Below, piece by piece: positions 1 to 14,509 of a stretch of DNA of 64,000 bases; position 1 is the stretch's first letter; each line of letters starts with the position of its first letter. A program made the position numbers and the translations under genes. This stretch comes from Anaeromyxobacter dehalogenans 2CP-1 (lineage in GTDB: Bacteria > Myxococcota > Myxococcia > Myxococcales > Anaeromyxobacteraceae): the NCBI RefSeq assembly GCF_000022145.1, contig NC_011891.1, forward strand, positions 2,616,001-2,680,000, given 5' to 3'. Under the pieces are notes generated by a model. It did not search any database. It was not told where the DNA came from and was given only the letters and a program-made list of their open reading frames with translations.

Positions 1-4092
<4,092 letters not shown>

Positions 4093-4138
4093 CGATTTCG
4101 GTCCTCTTTCCCCAACGAGACCCGCCACAAAAGGGTCT

Positions 4139-4158
4139 AGCCGGCCGCCGGGCCGGCT
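4139..4158 (-). terminator. small hairpin in rplL-rpoB gap
   Basis: Perfect 8-bp inverted repeat AGCCGGCC/GGCCGGCT with a 4-base loop, about 50 bases before the rpoB start. No U-run follows. It could be part of an attenuator or an mRNA processing structure between the ribosomal and polymerase genes; the role is inferred from position only. Confidence 0.4.
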
Positions 4159-4260
4159 ATCCTGCGTCGCCCGGCCGAGCGGCCGGAAATCCAGGAATCG
4201 TTGATGGGATGGGGGTTTGTAACGGCTCGACCCTCGCCCGTCAAAGATTCCAACGTGGGC

Positions 4261-4295
4261 CACGGCGGGGCGGCTTGCAACCCCGCCCCGCCGTG
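4261..4295 (-). terminator. strong hairpin after rplL (likely attenuator)
   Basis: Perfect 13-bp stem CACGGCGGGGCGG with its complement and a 9-base loop, lying 21 bases beyond the rplL stop codon. No run of U follows on the transcribed strand, so complete termination is unlikely. In E. coli an attenuator at this same place lowers rpoBC expression relative to rplJL; the same role is inferred here. Confidence 0.6.
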
Positions 4296-4315
4296 CCCAG
4301 CAACGGCGAACGGTC

Positions 4316-4693
4316 CTACTTGACCTCGACCTTGGCGCCAGCGGCCTCGAGCTTCTTCTTGAGCTCCTCGGACTCGGCCTTGGCGACGCCGGCCTTGACC
4401 TCCTTCGGCGCGCCCTCCACCAGGTCCTTGGCCTCCTTCAGGCCGAGGCCCGTGATCGCGCGGACCTCCTTGATCACGTTGATCTTGTTCGCGCCGGCGT
4501 CCACGAGGACCACCGTGAACTCGGTCTTCTCCTCGACCGGCGCCGCAGCGGCGGCCCCGCCACCGGCGGCCACCATCACCGGCGCGGCGGCGGCGGACAC
4601 GCCCCACTTCTCCTCGAGCTGCTTCACCAGCTCCGCGGCCTCCATGATGGTCAGGCCCGAGAGCTGCTCAACGATCGCATTCAGATCGGCCAT
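4316..4693 (-). CDS. rplL: 50S ribosomal protein L7/L12
   Basis: Stalk protein of the large subunit, 125 residues, the normal length. The N-terminal dimerisation helix ([15 protein letters not shown]), an Ala/Gly hinge near residues 35-52, and the C-terminal factor-binding domain with [11 protein letters not shown] are all present. The frame stays open upstream, but ATG at 4693 gives the family start and has GGAGAGAAG-like purines before it. It follows rplJ by 93 bases, and both bind as a pentameric or heptameric L10(L12)n complex. It is followed by a strong hairpin before rpoB. Confidence 0.97.
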   Translation of the reverse strand: MADLNAIVEQLSGLTIMEAAELVKQLEEKWGVSAAAAPVMVAAGGGAAAAAPVEEKTEFTVVLVDAGANKINVIKEVRAITGLGLKEAKDLVEGAPKEVKAGVAKAESEELKKKLEAAGAKVEVK

Positions 4694-4786
4694 TGCTTCT
4701 TTCCTCTTCTCTCCGCCGGGCCGTCCCTGACGGCCCGATGCGTCTCTTTGGCCCGCGCAATCGCGCACGGGCGGTTCACGTACCGT

Positions 4787-5311
4787 TTACGCCTGCTTCT
4801 CGAGCTGCTCGCGGCGGGCGCCGACCACCCGGGCCAGCTGCTGGCCAGGGGTGCCGACGAGGCGCGCGAGCTTGGTCGCGGGCTGGGCGATCATCGCGGC
4901 GATCTGGCCGCGGAGCTCCTTCAGGCCCGGCATCTTCGCGAGGGCCTGAACGCCCTTCGCGTCGATGACCTTGCCTTCGATGATCGCGGTGCGGATCACG
5001 AAGTTCTCGCGGTCCTTCATGAAGTCCGCGAGGAGCTTCGCCGGGGTGACGACGTCGTCGTACGACATGACGAGGGCCGTCGGCCCCACGAACCGATCCG
5101 CCACCGGCTCCACCGGCGTGCCCTTGGCGGCGCGCGCGGCGAGGGTGTTCTTCACGATCCGGTAGTCGATCTTCGCATCCCGGAGCTTCTTGCGAAGATC
5201 CGTGACCACCGCGACGTTCAGCCCCTTCGGCTCCGCGACGATGGCCGCCTTCGCCTTCGCCATCTTCTCGTGGAGCTCACTGATGACCTGCTCTTTTTCC
5301 GTCCGGTTCAA
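4787..5311 (-). CDS. rplJ: 50S ribosomal protein L10
   Basis: Base of the ribosomal stalk; binds 23S rRNA and carries L7/L12 dimers on its C-terminal helix. 174 residues, normal length; begins MNRTEKEQVISELHEKM and ends with a long helix containing the L12-binding region. The start codon is TTG at 5311, with GGAGAGGTGG just upstream. A 270-base leader separates it from rplA, as expected for the L10 autoregulatory leader of bacteria. Confidence 0.97.
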   Translation of the reverse strand: MNRTEKEQVISELHEKMAKAKAAIVAEPKGLNVAVVTDLRKKLRDAKIDYRIVKNTLAARAAKGTPVEPVADRFVGPTALVMSYDDVVTPAKLLADFMKDRENFVIRTAIIEGKVIDAKGVQALAKMPGLKELRGQIAAMIAQPATKLARLVGTPGQQLARVVGARREQLEKQA

Positions 5312-5581
5312 GTTGACTCACCACCTCTCCGGCCGGCCGGCGCGTCGCGCCGGGCTCGGCGTCGTTCGGGTCTCGGACCGGACGTCCGGTACGAAAACCC
5401 CCTGGCCAAGCAGGGGACGCTGCGGTGAATCGCAGTTCCCGTCTCGGCGGGTCGGATCCGCGAGGATCCGCTTGGCCGCTGTCCGCTCCGAACTGCGCTC
5501 GCACCGGAGCGGTGGCAGCGGGCCCGCTGTCTTGGACCAGAACCCCGGCGGCGAGATTGCCGCCGGGAACTCCTGAAGCGC
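5312..5581 (-). promoter_or_regulatory. probable L10 leader (rplA-rplJ intergenic region)
   Basis: 270 bases without a gene. Visible structure: a 14-bp palindrome ACCGGACGTCCGGT at 5377-5390, a 7-bp hairpin CGGATCC/GGATCCG at 5453-5470, and a 9-bp hairpin at 5544-5567. L10 (with L12) is known to repress its own translation in many bacteria by binding a structured leader at this location. I infer such a leader here; I have not matched the Rfam consensus. Confidence 0.45.
5544..5567 (-). terminator. hairpin after rplA
   Basis: Perfect 9-bp stem CCCGGCGGC/GCCGCCGGG with a 6-base loop, 14 bases past the rplA stop. There is no U-run. It may separate the L11-L1 transcript from the L10 leader or belong to the leader itself. 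Confidence 0.45.
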
Positions 5582-6286
5582 TTAAGCGTGCTGCGCGGCG
5601 AGCTCCGCCAGGTCCACCTTGATGCCGGGGCCCATGGTCGTGCTCAGGGTGACGTTCTTGACGTACACGCCCTTCGCCGTCTGCGGCTTCGCCTTGTAGA
5701 TGACCTCCATGATCGCGCTGAAGTTCGCCTTCAGCTTGTCCGGATCGAAGGAGGCCTTCCCGAACGGCACGTGGACGATGCCCGCCTTCTCGACGCGGAA
5801 CTCGACCTTGCCGGCCTTCTGCTCCTTGACGGCGCGGGCGAGGTCCATCGTGACGGTGCCGACCTTCGGGTTCGGCATGAGGCCGCGGGGCCCGAGGATC
5901 TTACCGAGGCGGCCGACCACGCCCATCATGTCCGGGGTGGCGATGAGCTTGTCGAAGTCCATGAAGCCGCCCTGGATCTTCTCGGCCAGGTCCTCGGCGC
6001 CGACGATGTCCGCGCCGGCCTCCTGGGCCTCCTTGGCCTTGTCGCCCTTCGCGAACACCGCCAGGCGGACGGTCTTGCCCATGCCGTGCGGCAGCACGAC
6101 GGCGCCGCGGACCACCTGGTCGGCGTGCTTCGGGTCCACGCCCAGGTTGATGGACGCGTCCACCGTCTCGTCGAACTTCTTGGTGGCGGTCTGCTTCACG
6201 AGGCTCATGGCCTCGTCGAGCTTGTAGCGCTTGGTGCGATCCACCTTCTCGGCGGCCGCCTTGTACTTCTTCGCAACGTGAGCCAT
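5582..6286 (-). CDS. rplA: 50S ribosomal protein L1
   Basis: Binds 23S rRNA and forms the mobile L1 stalk near the E-site. 234 residues, the usual length, from ATG at 6286 ([16 protein letters not shown]). The signature region with [11 protein letters not shown] lies near residues 135-150. It sits 16 bases after rplK; in other bacteria L1 represses translation of the rplKA message. Confidence 0.98.
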   Translation of the reverse strand: MAHVAKKYKAAAEKVDRTKRYKLDEAMSLVKQTATKKFDETVDASINLGVDPKHADQVVRGAVVLPHGMGKTVRLAVFAKGDKAKEAQEAGADIVGAEDLAEKIQGGFMDFDKLIATPDMMGVVGRLGKILGPRGLMPNPKVGTVTMDLARAVKEQKAGKVEFRVEKAGIVHVPFGKASFDPDKLKANFSAIMEVIYKAKPQTAKGVYVKNVTLSTTMGPGIKVDLAELAAQHA

Positions 6287-6302
6287 GTGCGTGTCCTCCC
6301 GG

Positions 6303-6749
6303 CTAGCCGACGATCTCGATGCCCATGGACAGGGCGGTCCCCTCGACGGTCCGCATCGCGGCCTCCAGGGTGCCCGCCGTCATGTCCTGCATCTTGGTCT
6401 TCGCGATCTGCTCCACCTGCTTGCGCGTCACCTGCCCGACCTTCTCCTTGCCGGGCTTGTGCGCGCCGGAGCCCTTCTTCTTCTCCGTGTGGAGGCCGGC
6501 GGCCTTCTTGAGGAGGATCGCGGCGGGCGGGGTCTTCAGCACGAAGGTGAAGGACCGGTCCTGGTACACCGTGATGATGACCGGGATGATGAGGGCTTCC
6601 TTCGCCTGGGCCTGCGTCGCCGCGTTGAACTGCTTGCAGAACTCCATGATGTTGACGCCGTGCTGGCCGAGCGCCGGGCCCACGGGCGGGGCCGGGTTCG
6701 CCTTTCCGGCGGGGAGCTGCAGCTTGATCTGTCCCGTGACCTTCTTCAT
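6303..6749 (-). CDS. rplK: 50S ribosomal protein L11
   Basis: Part of the GTPase-associated centre, bound by thiostrepton and needed for the RelA response. 148 residues, normal length. The frame is open further upstream, but ATG at 6749 gives [29 protein letters not shown] in full agreement with the family, with GAGGAGCGACG before it. Lies between nusG and rplA in the standard order. Confidence 0.98.
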   Translation of the reverse strand: MKKVTGQIKLQLPAGKANPAPPVGPALGQHGVNIMEFCKQFNAATQAQAKEALIIPVIITVYQDRSFTFVLKTPPAAILLKKAAGLHTEKKKGSGAHKPGKEKVGQVTRKQVEQIAKTKMQDMTAGTLEAAMRTVEGTALSMGIEIVG

Positions 6750-6836
6750 CGTCGCTCCTCGCGTGGTGCAAGCGAGCTCATCGCTCTCCCACGCCGTCGT
6801 TCCCCCCGCGGCGGACGCCGCGGGGCCCTGCAAAGG

Positions 6837-7376
6837 CTAGGTCTTCTCCACCTGCATGAAGTCGAGCTCTACCGGCGTGGCGCGGCCGAAGATCGACACC
6901 AGCACCCGGAGCTTGCCCTTGTCCGGCTTGACCTCCTCGACGGTGCCGTTGAAGTTCGAGAACGGGCCGTCGGTCACGCGGACCGAGTCGCCCTCCTCGA
7001 ACTGCACCTTGGGCTTCGGCTTGAGCGAGCCCTCGGAGATCTGCGTGGTGAGCCGCTGCACCTCGACGTCGGACACCGCCGGGACCTGCTCCGGCGTCTT
7101 CGCGTTGCCGACGAACCCGGTGACCTTCGGCGTCCCCTTCACGAGGTGCCAGGTCTGCAGGCTCATCTCCATGTTCACCAGGATGTAGCCGGGGAAGAAC
7201 TTCCGCTTGGAGGTCTTCTTCTCCCCCTTCACCATCTCCTGGACCACCTCCATCGGGATGAGCACCTCGCCGAACGCGTCCTGCAGCGAGTGCTGCCGGA
7301 TGCGCTCGTCGAGCGACTTCTTCACCTTGTTCTCGAACCCCGAGTAGGTGTGGACGACGTACCACTTCTTCGCCAT
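6837..7376 (-). CDS. nusG: transcription termination/antitermination protein NusG
   Basis: Binds RNA polymerase, suppresses pausing, and links it to Rho or to the ribosome (S10). 179 residues, normal length: NGN domain at about 3-110 ([17 protein letters not shown]) and a C-terminal KOW domain ([21 protein letters not shown]). Start ATG at 7376. It follows secE by 110 bases, the common secE-nusG pair. Confidence 0.98.
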   Translation of the reverse strand: MAKKWYVVHTYSGFENKVKKSLDERIRQHSLQDAFGEVLIPMEVVQEMVKGEKKTSKRKFFPGYILVNMEMSLQTWHLVKGTPKVTGFVGNAKTPEQVPAVSDVEVQRLTTQISEGSLKPKPKVQFEEGDSVRVTDGPFSNFNGTVEEVKPDKGKLRVLVSIFGRATPVELDFMQVEKT

Positions 7377-7486
7377 GACCGCTCCGTTCCGTCGCCCGCG
7401 CGTCGATTCCAGAAAACGCCGATGGAGCCGTGCTGGCGGCCCCCAACCGCCGCGGCTCCGTCCCGGCCGCGAAGAACGCGGGGACC

Positions 7487-7879
7487 TCAGTAGATCTTCG
7501 AGCTCAGCCAGCTCCAGACGAGATCGAAGAGACCGAGGATGACCGCCGCGACGGCGGACGCGACGATCACCGCCACGGTGGCGGCGCGCGTCTCGCGCAT
7601 GCTCGGCCAGGTGACTCGCCGGAGCTCGAGCGCCACCTCCAGCGACACCTGCTGCGTCTTCGGGATCCGCCAGACCACCACCGCGGTCGCGATGGCGAGC
7701 GCGAAGCCCGTCACCGTGGACAGCGTCCAGTCGCTGAACACCGCGAAGTCGTTGACGCCCGCGTACCCGAGCGCCAGCTCGAGGACCTTCTCCAGGAAGA
7801 TCCCCAGCGCGATGGCCGCGAGCACGTAGAAGATCCCCACGACGCGCTTCGGCTGATCGACCCCGCCGACGTTGTCCAT
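7487..7879 (-). CDS. secE: preprotein translocase subunit SecE
   Basis: Small essential subunit of the SecYEG channel, stabilising SecY in the inner membrane. 130 residues with three predicted membrane segments (about 14-32, 48-68, 103-125), as in the three-helix E. coli form rather than the one-helix form. The conserved amphipathic segment [13 protein letters not shown] lies before the last helix. Between tRNA-Trp and nusG, the standard location. Confidence 0.95.
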   Translation of the reverse strand: MDNVGGVDQPKRVVGIFYVLAAIALGIFLEKVLELALGYAGVNDFAVFSDWTLSTVTGFALAIATAVVVWRIPKTQQVSLEVALELRRVTWPSMRETRAATVAVIVASAVAAVILGLFDLVWSWLSSKIY

Positions 7880-7941
7880 GACCCTCGACCTTCGGCTTCG
7901 GAGGGCGGGGCCGCCCGTGGACGGCCCCGCCCCGTTCTGTC

Positions 7942-8017
7942 TGGCAGGCCAGGAGGGATTCGAACCCCCAACCCGCGGTTTTGGAGACCGCTGCTCTACC
8001 GTTGGAGCTACTGGCCT
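7942..8017 (-). tRNA. tRNA-Trp (anticodon CCA)
   Basis: Complete cloverleaf of 76 bases with an AGGCCAG/CTGGCCT acceptor stem, anticodon loop CTCCAAA and T-loop GTTCGAATC. The 3' CCA is encoded. It lies between rpmG and secE inside the operon, a position seen in many bacteria. Confidence 0.97.
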
Positions 8018-8032
8018 AGGTGCCGCTCGTGG

Positions 8033-8191
8033 CTACTTCGTCTCCTTGTGCTCCACGTGCTTGCGGCAGCGCGGGCAGTACTTGGAGAGCGTGAGCTTGT
8101 CCTGCGTCTTCTTCTTGTTCTTGGTGGTCGTGTAGTTCCGCTCTTTGCAGGTCTTGCACTCGAGCGTGATGATGCTGCGATTGCCGGCCAT
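8033..8191 (-). CDS. rpmG: 50S ribosomal protein L33
   Basis: Small large-subunit protein of 52 residues near the E-site. The reading frame from ATG at 8191 gives [20 protein letters not shown] and ends [11 protein letters not shown]. Four cysteines (CKTC and CPRC) show this is the zinc-binding form, so its expression may not depend on a zinc-free paralogue unless zinc is limiting. It lies between tuf and tRNA-Trp, the standard context. Confidence 0.97.
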
Positions 8192-8206
8192 GACGTCCTT
8201 CTTTCC

Positions 8207-9397
<1,191 letters not shown>

Positions 9398-9462
9398 TGG
9401 GTACGCTCCCTGCTGTTGGCGCGTGCGCCGGATGACTCGGCTACCGCGACGGAGTGACTGAG

Positions 9463-9535
<73 letters not shown>

Positions 9536-9557
9536 AATTCCTTTGATCCGACCTCAC

Positions 9558-9633
<76 letters not shown>

Positions 9634-9696
9634 AAGTTTTCCCGAACCTCTTCTTCGCTTCTCGCCCAGCGAGCTGCTGCTACCGGTGCTGCGCAG

Positions 9697-9779
9697 TGGA
9701 GGGGGGTGGATTCGAACCACCGAAGGCGTAAGCCGGCAGATTTACAGTCTGCTCCCTTTGGCCGCTCGGGAACCCCTCC
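9697..9779 (-). tRNA. tRNA-Tyr (anticodon GTA)
   Basis: 83 bases with the long variable arm typical of bacterial tRNA-Tyr; acceptor GGAGGGG/CCCCTCC, anticodon loop CTGTAAA. CCA is not encoded. Counterpart of tyrU. Confidence 0.95.
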
Positions 9780-9825
9780 TGATGTCTTCACCTCGATGAC
9801 GCTGCGTGAACCCCACGGCGCGCTG

Positions 9826-9898
9826 AGCTGGCGGTGGGATTCGAACCCGCGACCTGCTGCTTACAAGGCAGCTGCTCTACCAGCTGAGCTACGCCAGC
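9826..9898 (-). tRNA. tRNA-Thr (anticodon TGT)
   Basis: 73 bases; acceptor GCTGGCG/CGCCAGC, anticodon loop CTTGTAA, T-loop GTTCGAATC; no encoded CCA. First tRNA of the operon, counterpart of thrU. Confidence 0.96.
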
Positions 9899-9979
9899 AA
9901 AATCCTTCCCGAATCCACGACCGTCGTCCCTCGGGCACGGCTCGGGCGAACCCACCGCCGTCCGTTGTGGAGGGCGGTC

Positions 9980-10007
9980 TTTAAAATGAGTGGCCCCATC
10001 TTGTCAA
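9980..10007 (-). promoter_or_regulatory. sigma-70-type promoter of the tRNA-tuf-rpoB operon
   Basis: Perfect -35 TTGACA (complement at 10002-10007), 16-base spacer, -10 TTTAAA (9980-9985), about 75 bases before the first tRNA. The -35 overlaps the end of rlmB. An A/T-rich -10 stands out sharply in this G+C-rich sequence. This is the likely start of the long stable-RNA/ribosomal operon. Confidence 0.7.
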
Positions 10008-10774
10008 GGACGCATTTCGACCGCTGATTTCGACGGCGTCCCCGCGCGCTGCCGCGCGGCCTCGTACAGGGCGACCGCGGCCGACGCGGACACCGACAAG
10101 CTGTCGAGATCACCCGACATGGGGATCCGCGCGGAGAGGTCGCAGGTGCGGCGCACCAGCGGCCGGATCCCCTCCCCCTCGCTGCCGAGGACGAGCGCCG
10201 TGGGGCCCTTGAGATCGACCTCGCCGAGGGGGCGTTCGCCGTCCGCTGCGAGCGCGACCGACCAGATGCCCGCCTCCTTCAGCCGCTCGAGGGTCTTCGC
10301 CACGTTGGTGACGCGCGCCACCGGGCAGCGCTCCACCGCGCCGGCCGACGCCTTCGCGACCGCGGGCGTGACGCCCACGGCGCGGTCTCGCGGGATGACG
10401 ACGCCGTGCGAGCCGAGCGCGTGCGCCGAGCGGATGATGGCGCCGAGGTTGTGCGGGTCCTCGACGCCGTCGAGCACCACCAGGAGCGGCGGGCGGCCGC
10501 CGGCCTGCGCGCGCGCGAGCAGATCCTCCAGCTCCGCGTAACGGAAGTCGGCCACCACCGCGACGACGCCCTGGTGCCGGTCGGTGCCGGCCAGCCGGTC
10601 GAGCTTGGCGCGGGGCGCCGCGCGCACCTTGGCGCCCGCCCCCCGCCCGAGCCGTTCCAGCTCGGCGAACGCGGCGCCGCGGGTGCCGCCCTCGGCCAGC
10701 CACACCTCGGCGACGTCGCCGCCCCCGGCGCGGAGCAGCTCGCGCACCGGGTTCACGCCGTAGACGACGCGCAT
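10004..10774 (-). CDS. rlmB: 23S rRNA 2'-O-ribose methyltransferase, RlmB/TrmH (SpoU) family
   Basis: SAM-dependent SPOUT methyltransferase, most like RlmB, which methylates Gm2251 in the P-loop of 23S rRNA. 256 residues. N-terminal substrate-binding domain (about 1-80, begins MRVVYGVNPVRELL), then the SpoU knot with motif 1 EDPHNLGAIIRSA (near 105-118), motif 2 LGSEGEGI, and motif 3 IPMSGDLDSLSVSASAAVALYEA-like. Its stop overlaps the promoter of the tRNA-tuf operon. The related TrmH or RlmH-like activity on tRNA cannot be excluded from sequence alone. Confidence 0.9.
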   Translation of the reverse strand: MRVVYGVNPVRELLRAGGGDVAEVWLAEGGTRGAAFAELERLGRGAGAKVRAAPRAKLDRLAGTDRHQGVVAVVADFRYAELEDLLARAQAGGRPPLLVVLDGVEDPHNLGAIIRSAHALGSHGVVIPRDRAVGVTPAVAKASAGAVERCPVARVTNVAKTLERLKEAGIWSVALAADGERPLGEVDLKGPTALVLGSEGEGIRPLVRRTCDLSARIPMSGDLDSLSVSASAAVALYEAARQRAGTPSKSAVEMRP

Positions 10775-10778
10775 CGCG

Positions 10779-11204
10779 CTACTCGACCTTGACCGGGACC
10801 GACACGTCGCGCGCCTGCTTCACGCACCACTGGTCGGAGCAGATGAAGAAGTCCACCTTCGCCCGCGCCTCCTGCGCGCCGGCCTGGGCGGCGGTGAACG
10901 GCACCTCGAAGCGCGGTCCCTCGGCCTTCGGATCCACCGCGTCCTTGTGGCCGAGCCGGTCCTTGGAGAGCGTGAGCCCGGGCGTCGCCGAGAGCGTGAT
11001 CTTGAGCGGCGCCTGCGGGTGCACGTGCGTGCCCGCCACCGGCACGATCGAGATCACCAGCTTCCCGGCCGCGCCGGCCTTCACCGACCGCGTGGTGCCC
11101 TCGGTGTCGATCCGGTAGCTCTTCGCGGCGGCGTCGGCGGCCGCGTCGGCGCGCGACGCCGCGGGGGCGAGCAGGAGCGCGAGGGCGAGTGCGAGGGTGC
11201 GCAT
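10779..11204 (-). CDS. exported protein with C-terminal CxxxxC pair
   Basis: 141 residues with a clear signal peptide (MRTLALALALLLAPAASRADA) and a mature all-beta-looking domain of about 115 residues. Near the C-terminus FFICSDQWCVKQ places two cysteines five apart. The layout resembles the N-terminal, thiol-accepting domain of DsbD-like proteins, where such a pair receives electrons from the membrane domain; here that domain stands alone. I do not recognise a named family with certainty. It is 4 bases upstream of rlmB, so probably co-transcribed. A role as a periplasmic thiol or metal (copper) protein is inference. Confidence 0.75.
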   Translation of the reverse strand: MRTLALALALLLAPAASRADAAADAAAKSYRIDTEGTTRSVKAGAAGKLVISIVPVAGTHVHPQAPLKITLSATPGLTLSKDRLGHKDAVDPKAEGPRFEVPFTAAQAGAQEARAKVDFFICSDQWCVKQARDVSVPVKVE

Positions 11205-11246
11205 GGTCGGGCTCTATACCAGGGACGGCCGGGGGCGGCCACGCAT

Positions 11247-12188
11247 TCAGGGACGCGCCGCGGCGGCCGCCCCGTCGCGCCGCCGCCGCCCCGCGCCCGC
11301 CGGGGCGCGCCCGCCGCGCACCAGGGCCATGGCGCGCTCCACGATGCGCCCCGCGGCGTCCACGCCGCACGCGCTCTCCGCCTCGCGGATCGACGGCGAG
11401 GAGTTCACCTCGAAGACCCGCGGCGTGCCCTTCACGTCGAGCATGTCCACCGCGCAGACCTCGAGCTGCAGCACCCGGGCGGCCTGCGCGGCGGCGCGCG
11501 CGTAGACGGGCGGCAGGCTCACCTGCTCGAACTGCGCCCCGCGCCGCAGGTTGCGCGAGAAGCGGCCGACCGGCGGCCGGCGGCGCATCGCCGCGACGAC
11601 CTCGCCGCCCACCACCAGGGCGCGCAGGTCCCGCCCCTTCGCGCCCTTCAGGTACTGCTGCACCACGATGTTCTGGCCGAGCCCCAGGATGGCCTCGAGC
11701 GCCGCCTCCAGCGACTGGAGCGTCTCGCAGATCATCACGCCCGACTTCTCGCTGGTGGAGAGCAGCTTCACCAGCACCGGGACGCCGCCCACCAGCCGTG
11801 CCATGTCCTTCAGGCCGGAGGGGTCGCTCGCCATCACGGTGCGCGGCACCGGCACCCCGGCGGCGGAGAGCATCTGGAGGCTGCGCATCTTGTTGCGGCT
11901 GGCGGCGATGCCGTAGGCGCCGTTCAGCGCCGGGATGCCGAGCAGCTCGAGCTGGTTCACCACCGAGAGGCCGTACTGGTGGATCGACAGGCCGATCCGC
12001 GGCACGACCACGTCGGTGCGGGGGAAGCGCTTGCCGCGCCAGTAGGCCTGCGGCGCCTGGTCGAACAGCCCCATCTCCACCTCGAGCGGATCGACCACGC
12101 GCGAGCGGACCCCGCGGGCGCGCGCCGCCTCGACCAGGCGGCGCGTGGTGTAGATCTCGCTCGAGCGCGACAGGACCGTGAGGTGCAC
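11247..12188 (-). CDS. rimK: RimK-family ATP-grasp ligase (alpha-L-glutamate ligase)
   Basis: 313 residues from GTG at 12188. An N-terminal pre-ATP-grasp domain (about 1-90) is followed by an ATP-grasp fold with ASRNKMRSLQ, a lysine-containing strand PVLVKLLSTSEKSGVM, and the metal-binding FEVNSSPSI motif near 265. RimK adds glutamates to ribosomal protein S6 in E. coli; relatives make F420 side chains, mycosporins or peptide tails, so the substrate here is not settled. No partner gene (rimJ, S6 or a RimB-like protein) is adjacent. The last 25 residues are Arg/Ala-rich and probably disordered. Confidence 0.85.
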   Translation of the reverse strand: MHLTVLSRSSEIYTTRRLVEAARARGVRSRVVDPLEVEMGLFDQAPQAYWRGKRFPRTDVVVPRIGLSIHQYGLSVVNQLELLGIPALNGAYGIAASRNKMRSLQMLSAAGVPVPRTVMASDPSGLKDMARLVGGVPVLVKLLSTSEKSGVMICETLQSLEAALEAILGLGQNIVVQQYLKGAKGRDLRALVVGGEVVAAMRRRPPVGRFSRNLRRGAQFEQVSLPPVYARAAAQAARVLQLEVCAVDMLDVKGTPRVFEVNSSPSIREAESACGVDAAGRIVERAMALVRGGRAPAGAGRRRRDGAAAAARP

Positions 12189-12280
12189 GGGCGCGAGATT
12201 AAGGCGGGGGCGGCGGAAAAGCGAGGCGCGCTGGAGCTCGGCGCGGGCGCTCCGCCCGGACGCCGGACGCCGGACGCACG

Positions 12281-12311
12281 ACGGGCCGCCCGGCGACGCC
12301 AGGCGGCCCGT
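12281..12311 (-). terminator. dnaK terminator hairpin
   Basis: Perfect 10-bp stem ACGGGCCGCC/GGCGGCCCGT with an 11-base loop, 20 bases beyond the dnaK stop. There is no U-run, as is common in this genome. Confidence 0.6.
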
Positions 12312-12331
12312 CTCGACGCTGCGGTGACGCG

Positions 12332-14230
12332 CTAGACCTGCTTGAACTCCGCGTCCACCACGTTGTCCTTCGGCTTCTCCTCGGCCGCAGGGCCGCCCGG
12401 AGGCGGCGCGCCCTCGCCCGGACCGCCCGGCGCGGCGGTCTTGTAGAGCTCCTCGGCCGCCTTGTGGCTGGCCTTCTCGAGGCGCTCCATGGCGGTCCTC
12501 ACCTCGGCCGCGGTGCCCTTCTCGCGGACCTTGTGGACCTCCTGCACCGCCTCCTCGATCTCCTTCACGGTGGCGGCGGCGAGCTTCTCCTTGTTGTCCT
12601 TGAGCAGCTTCTCCATCTGGTAGGCGAGGTTCTCCGCCCGGTTCCGCTGCTCGACCTCCTCGCGGCGCGCCTTGTCCTCGGTCTCGTGCGACTGGGCGTC
12701 GGCCACCATCTTCTCGACCTCGTCCTTCGCCAGGCCGGACGAGTGGCTGATGGTGATCTTCTGCTCCTTGCCGGTCCCCTTGTCCTTCGCGGACACGTTC
12801 AGGATGCCGTTCGCGTCGATGTCGAACGTGACCTCGATCTGCGGCATGCCGCGCGGCGCGGGCGGGATGCCCTCCAGGTGGAAGCGCCCCAGCGTGCGGT
12901 TGTCGCGCGCCATCTCGCGCTCGCCCTGCAGCACGTGGATCTCCACCGACGTCTGGCTGTCCGACGCGGTGGAGAACGTCTCCGACCGCTTCGCCGGGAT
13001 GGTCGTGTTCCGCTCGATGAGCCGGGTCATCACGCCGCCGAGCGTCTCGACGCCGAGCGAGAGCGGCGTCACGTCGAGCAGCAGGATGTCCTTCACCTCG
13101 CCGGAGAGGACGCCAGCCTGCACCGCCGCGCCCACCGCCACCACCTCGTCCGGGTTGACGGTCCGGTTCGGCTCCTTGCCGAAGAACCGCTTCACGGTCT
13201 CGACGATCTTCGGCATGCGGGTCTGGCCGCCGACCAGCACCACCTCGTCGATCTGCGACGGCTGGAGCTTGGCGTCCGCCAGGCAGCGCCGGGTCGGCTC
13301 GATGGACCGCTCGATCAGCGCCTCGACGAGCTGCTCGAGCTTGGCGCGCGAGAGCTTGACCGACAGGTGCTTCGGGCCCGTCTGGTCGGCGGTGAGGAAC
13401 GGCAGGTTGATCTCGGTCTCCATCATCGAGGAGAGCTCGATCTTCGCCTTCTCGGCCGCCTCCTTGAGGCGCTGCAGCACCATCTTGTCCCTCGACACGT
13501 CGATGCCGGTGTCCTTCTTGAACTCGGCGATCAGCCAGTCGATGACCTGCTGGTCGATGTTGTCGCCGCCGAGGTGCGTGTCGCCGTTCGTGGCGAGCAC
13601 CTCGACCACGTTCTCGCCCACCTCGAGGATCGAGATGTCGAACGTGCCGCCGCCGAAGTCGTAGACGGCGATCTTCTCGTTCTTCTTCTTGTCGAGGCCG
13701 TAGGCGAGCGCGGCCGCGGTCGGCTCGTTGACGATGCGCCGCACGTTCAGGCCGGCGATCTCGCCCGCGTCCTTGGTGGCCTGCCGCTGCGAGTCGTTGA
13801 AGTACGCCGGCACGGTGATGACCGCGTCCGTCACCTTCTCGCCGAGGTAGTTCTCGGCGGCGCGCTTCAGCTTGAGCAGCACCTGCGCGCTGATCTCCGG
13901 CGGCGAGTACTGCTTGCCGTCGATCTCGATGCGCGCGTCGCCGTTCGGGCCCTCGGCGACGTGGTACGGGACGCGCTTCATCTCGTCCTGCACCTCCCCG
14001 AAGCGCCGGCCCATGAAGCGCTTGATCGAGTAGACGGTCTTCTCGGGGTTGGTGATGGCCTGGCGCTTGGCCACCTGCCCGACGAGCCGCTCCCCTTCCT
14101 TCGTATAGGCGACCACGCTCGGGGTGAGCCGGGAGCCCTCCTCGTTCGTGATGACGACGGGGTCCTTCCCCTCCATCACCGCAACCACGCTGTTCGTGGT
14201 GCCGAGGTCGATGCCGATGATCTTGGCCAT
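12332..14230 (-). CDS. dnaK: molecular chaperone DnaK (Hsp70)
   Basis: ATP-dependent chaperone acting with DnaJ and GrpE. 632 residues, full length: nucleotide-binding domain (phosphate loop [10 protein letters not shown] at 5-14), linker, substrate-binding domain, helical lid, and an acidic end ([11 protein letters not shown]). The open frame runs upstream to 14455, but ATG at 14230 begins exactly at MAKIIGID and has CAGGAGGACT upstream. No dnaJ or grpE lies next to it. A TTGACA-type promoter is visible upstream. It is the canonical one of three Hsp70 genes in this window. Confidence 0.98.
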   Translation of the reverse strand: MAKIIGIDLGTTNSVVAVMEGKDPVVITNEEGSRLTPSVVAYTKEGERLVGQVAKRQAITNPEKTVYSIKRFMGRRFGEVQDEMKRVPYHVAEGPNGDARIEIDGKQYSPPEISAQVLLKLKRAAENYLGEKVTDAVITVPAYFNDSQRQATKDAGEIAGLNVRRIVNEPTAAALAYGLDKKKNEKIAVYDFGGGTFDISILEVGENVVEVLATNGDTHLGGDNIDQQVIDWLIAEFKKDTGIDVSRDKMVLQRLKEAAEKAKIELSSMMETEINLPFLTADQTGPKHLSVKLSRAKLEQLVEALIERSIEPTRRCLADAKLQPSQIDEVVLVGGQTRMPKIVETVKRFFGKEPNRTVNPDEVVAVGAAVQAGVLSGEVKDILLLDVTPLSLGVETLGGVMTRLIERNTTIPAKRSETFSTASDSQTSVEIHVLQGEREMARDNRTLGRFHLEGIPPAPRGMPQIEVTFDIDANGILNVSAKDKGTGKEQKITISHSSGLAKDEVEKMVADAQSHETEDKARREEVEQRNRAENLAYQMEKLLKDNKEKLAAATVKEIEEAVQEVHKVREKGTAAEVRTAMERLEKASHKAAEELYKTAAPGGPGEGAPPPGGPAAEEKPKDNVVDAEFKQV

Positions 14231-14258
14231 GGTTCGAAAGTCCTCCTGGACGGGGGGC

Positions 14259-14286
14259 AACGTAAGTCCGCGCGGAACCCTGTCAA
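14259..14286 (-). promoter_or_regulatory. possible dnaK promoter
   Basis: Perfect TTGACA (complement at 14281-14286), 16-base spacer, weak -10 TACGTT (14259-14264), about 30 bases before the dnaK start. I see no clear sigma-32 (CTTGAA/CCCCAT) or CIRCE element. The rest of the 279-base gap up to 14509 shows nothing else I can support. Confidence 0.4.
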
Positions 14287-14509
14287 ACGGCGCGCTCGCG
14301 CCCCCGCCGCCCCGGCCGGCGGGCGACGGCGCGCTGCGTAGCCCGCGACGCACCGCCACCCGGACGACGCGTCCCACGCTCCCCGCACAGGGCGCCGCGC
14401 AGGCGAATAAGCAGCCGTCATCCCACGGTTTTGCCAGGGTGACGCGCCGTGGCACCTCGCTTGCTCCGGAAACCCGGACATCCGCGTCAGGGCCTCACAA
14501 GGGAACTTC

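Noticed and set aside
14231-14455. N-terminal extension of dnaK by 75 codons
   Set aside because: Crosses the likely promoter; homology and the GGAGGA site fix the start at 14230.
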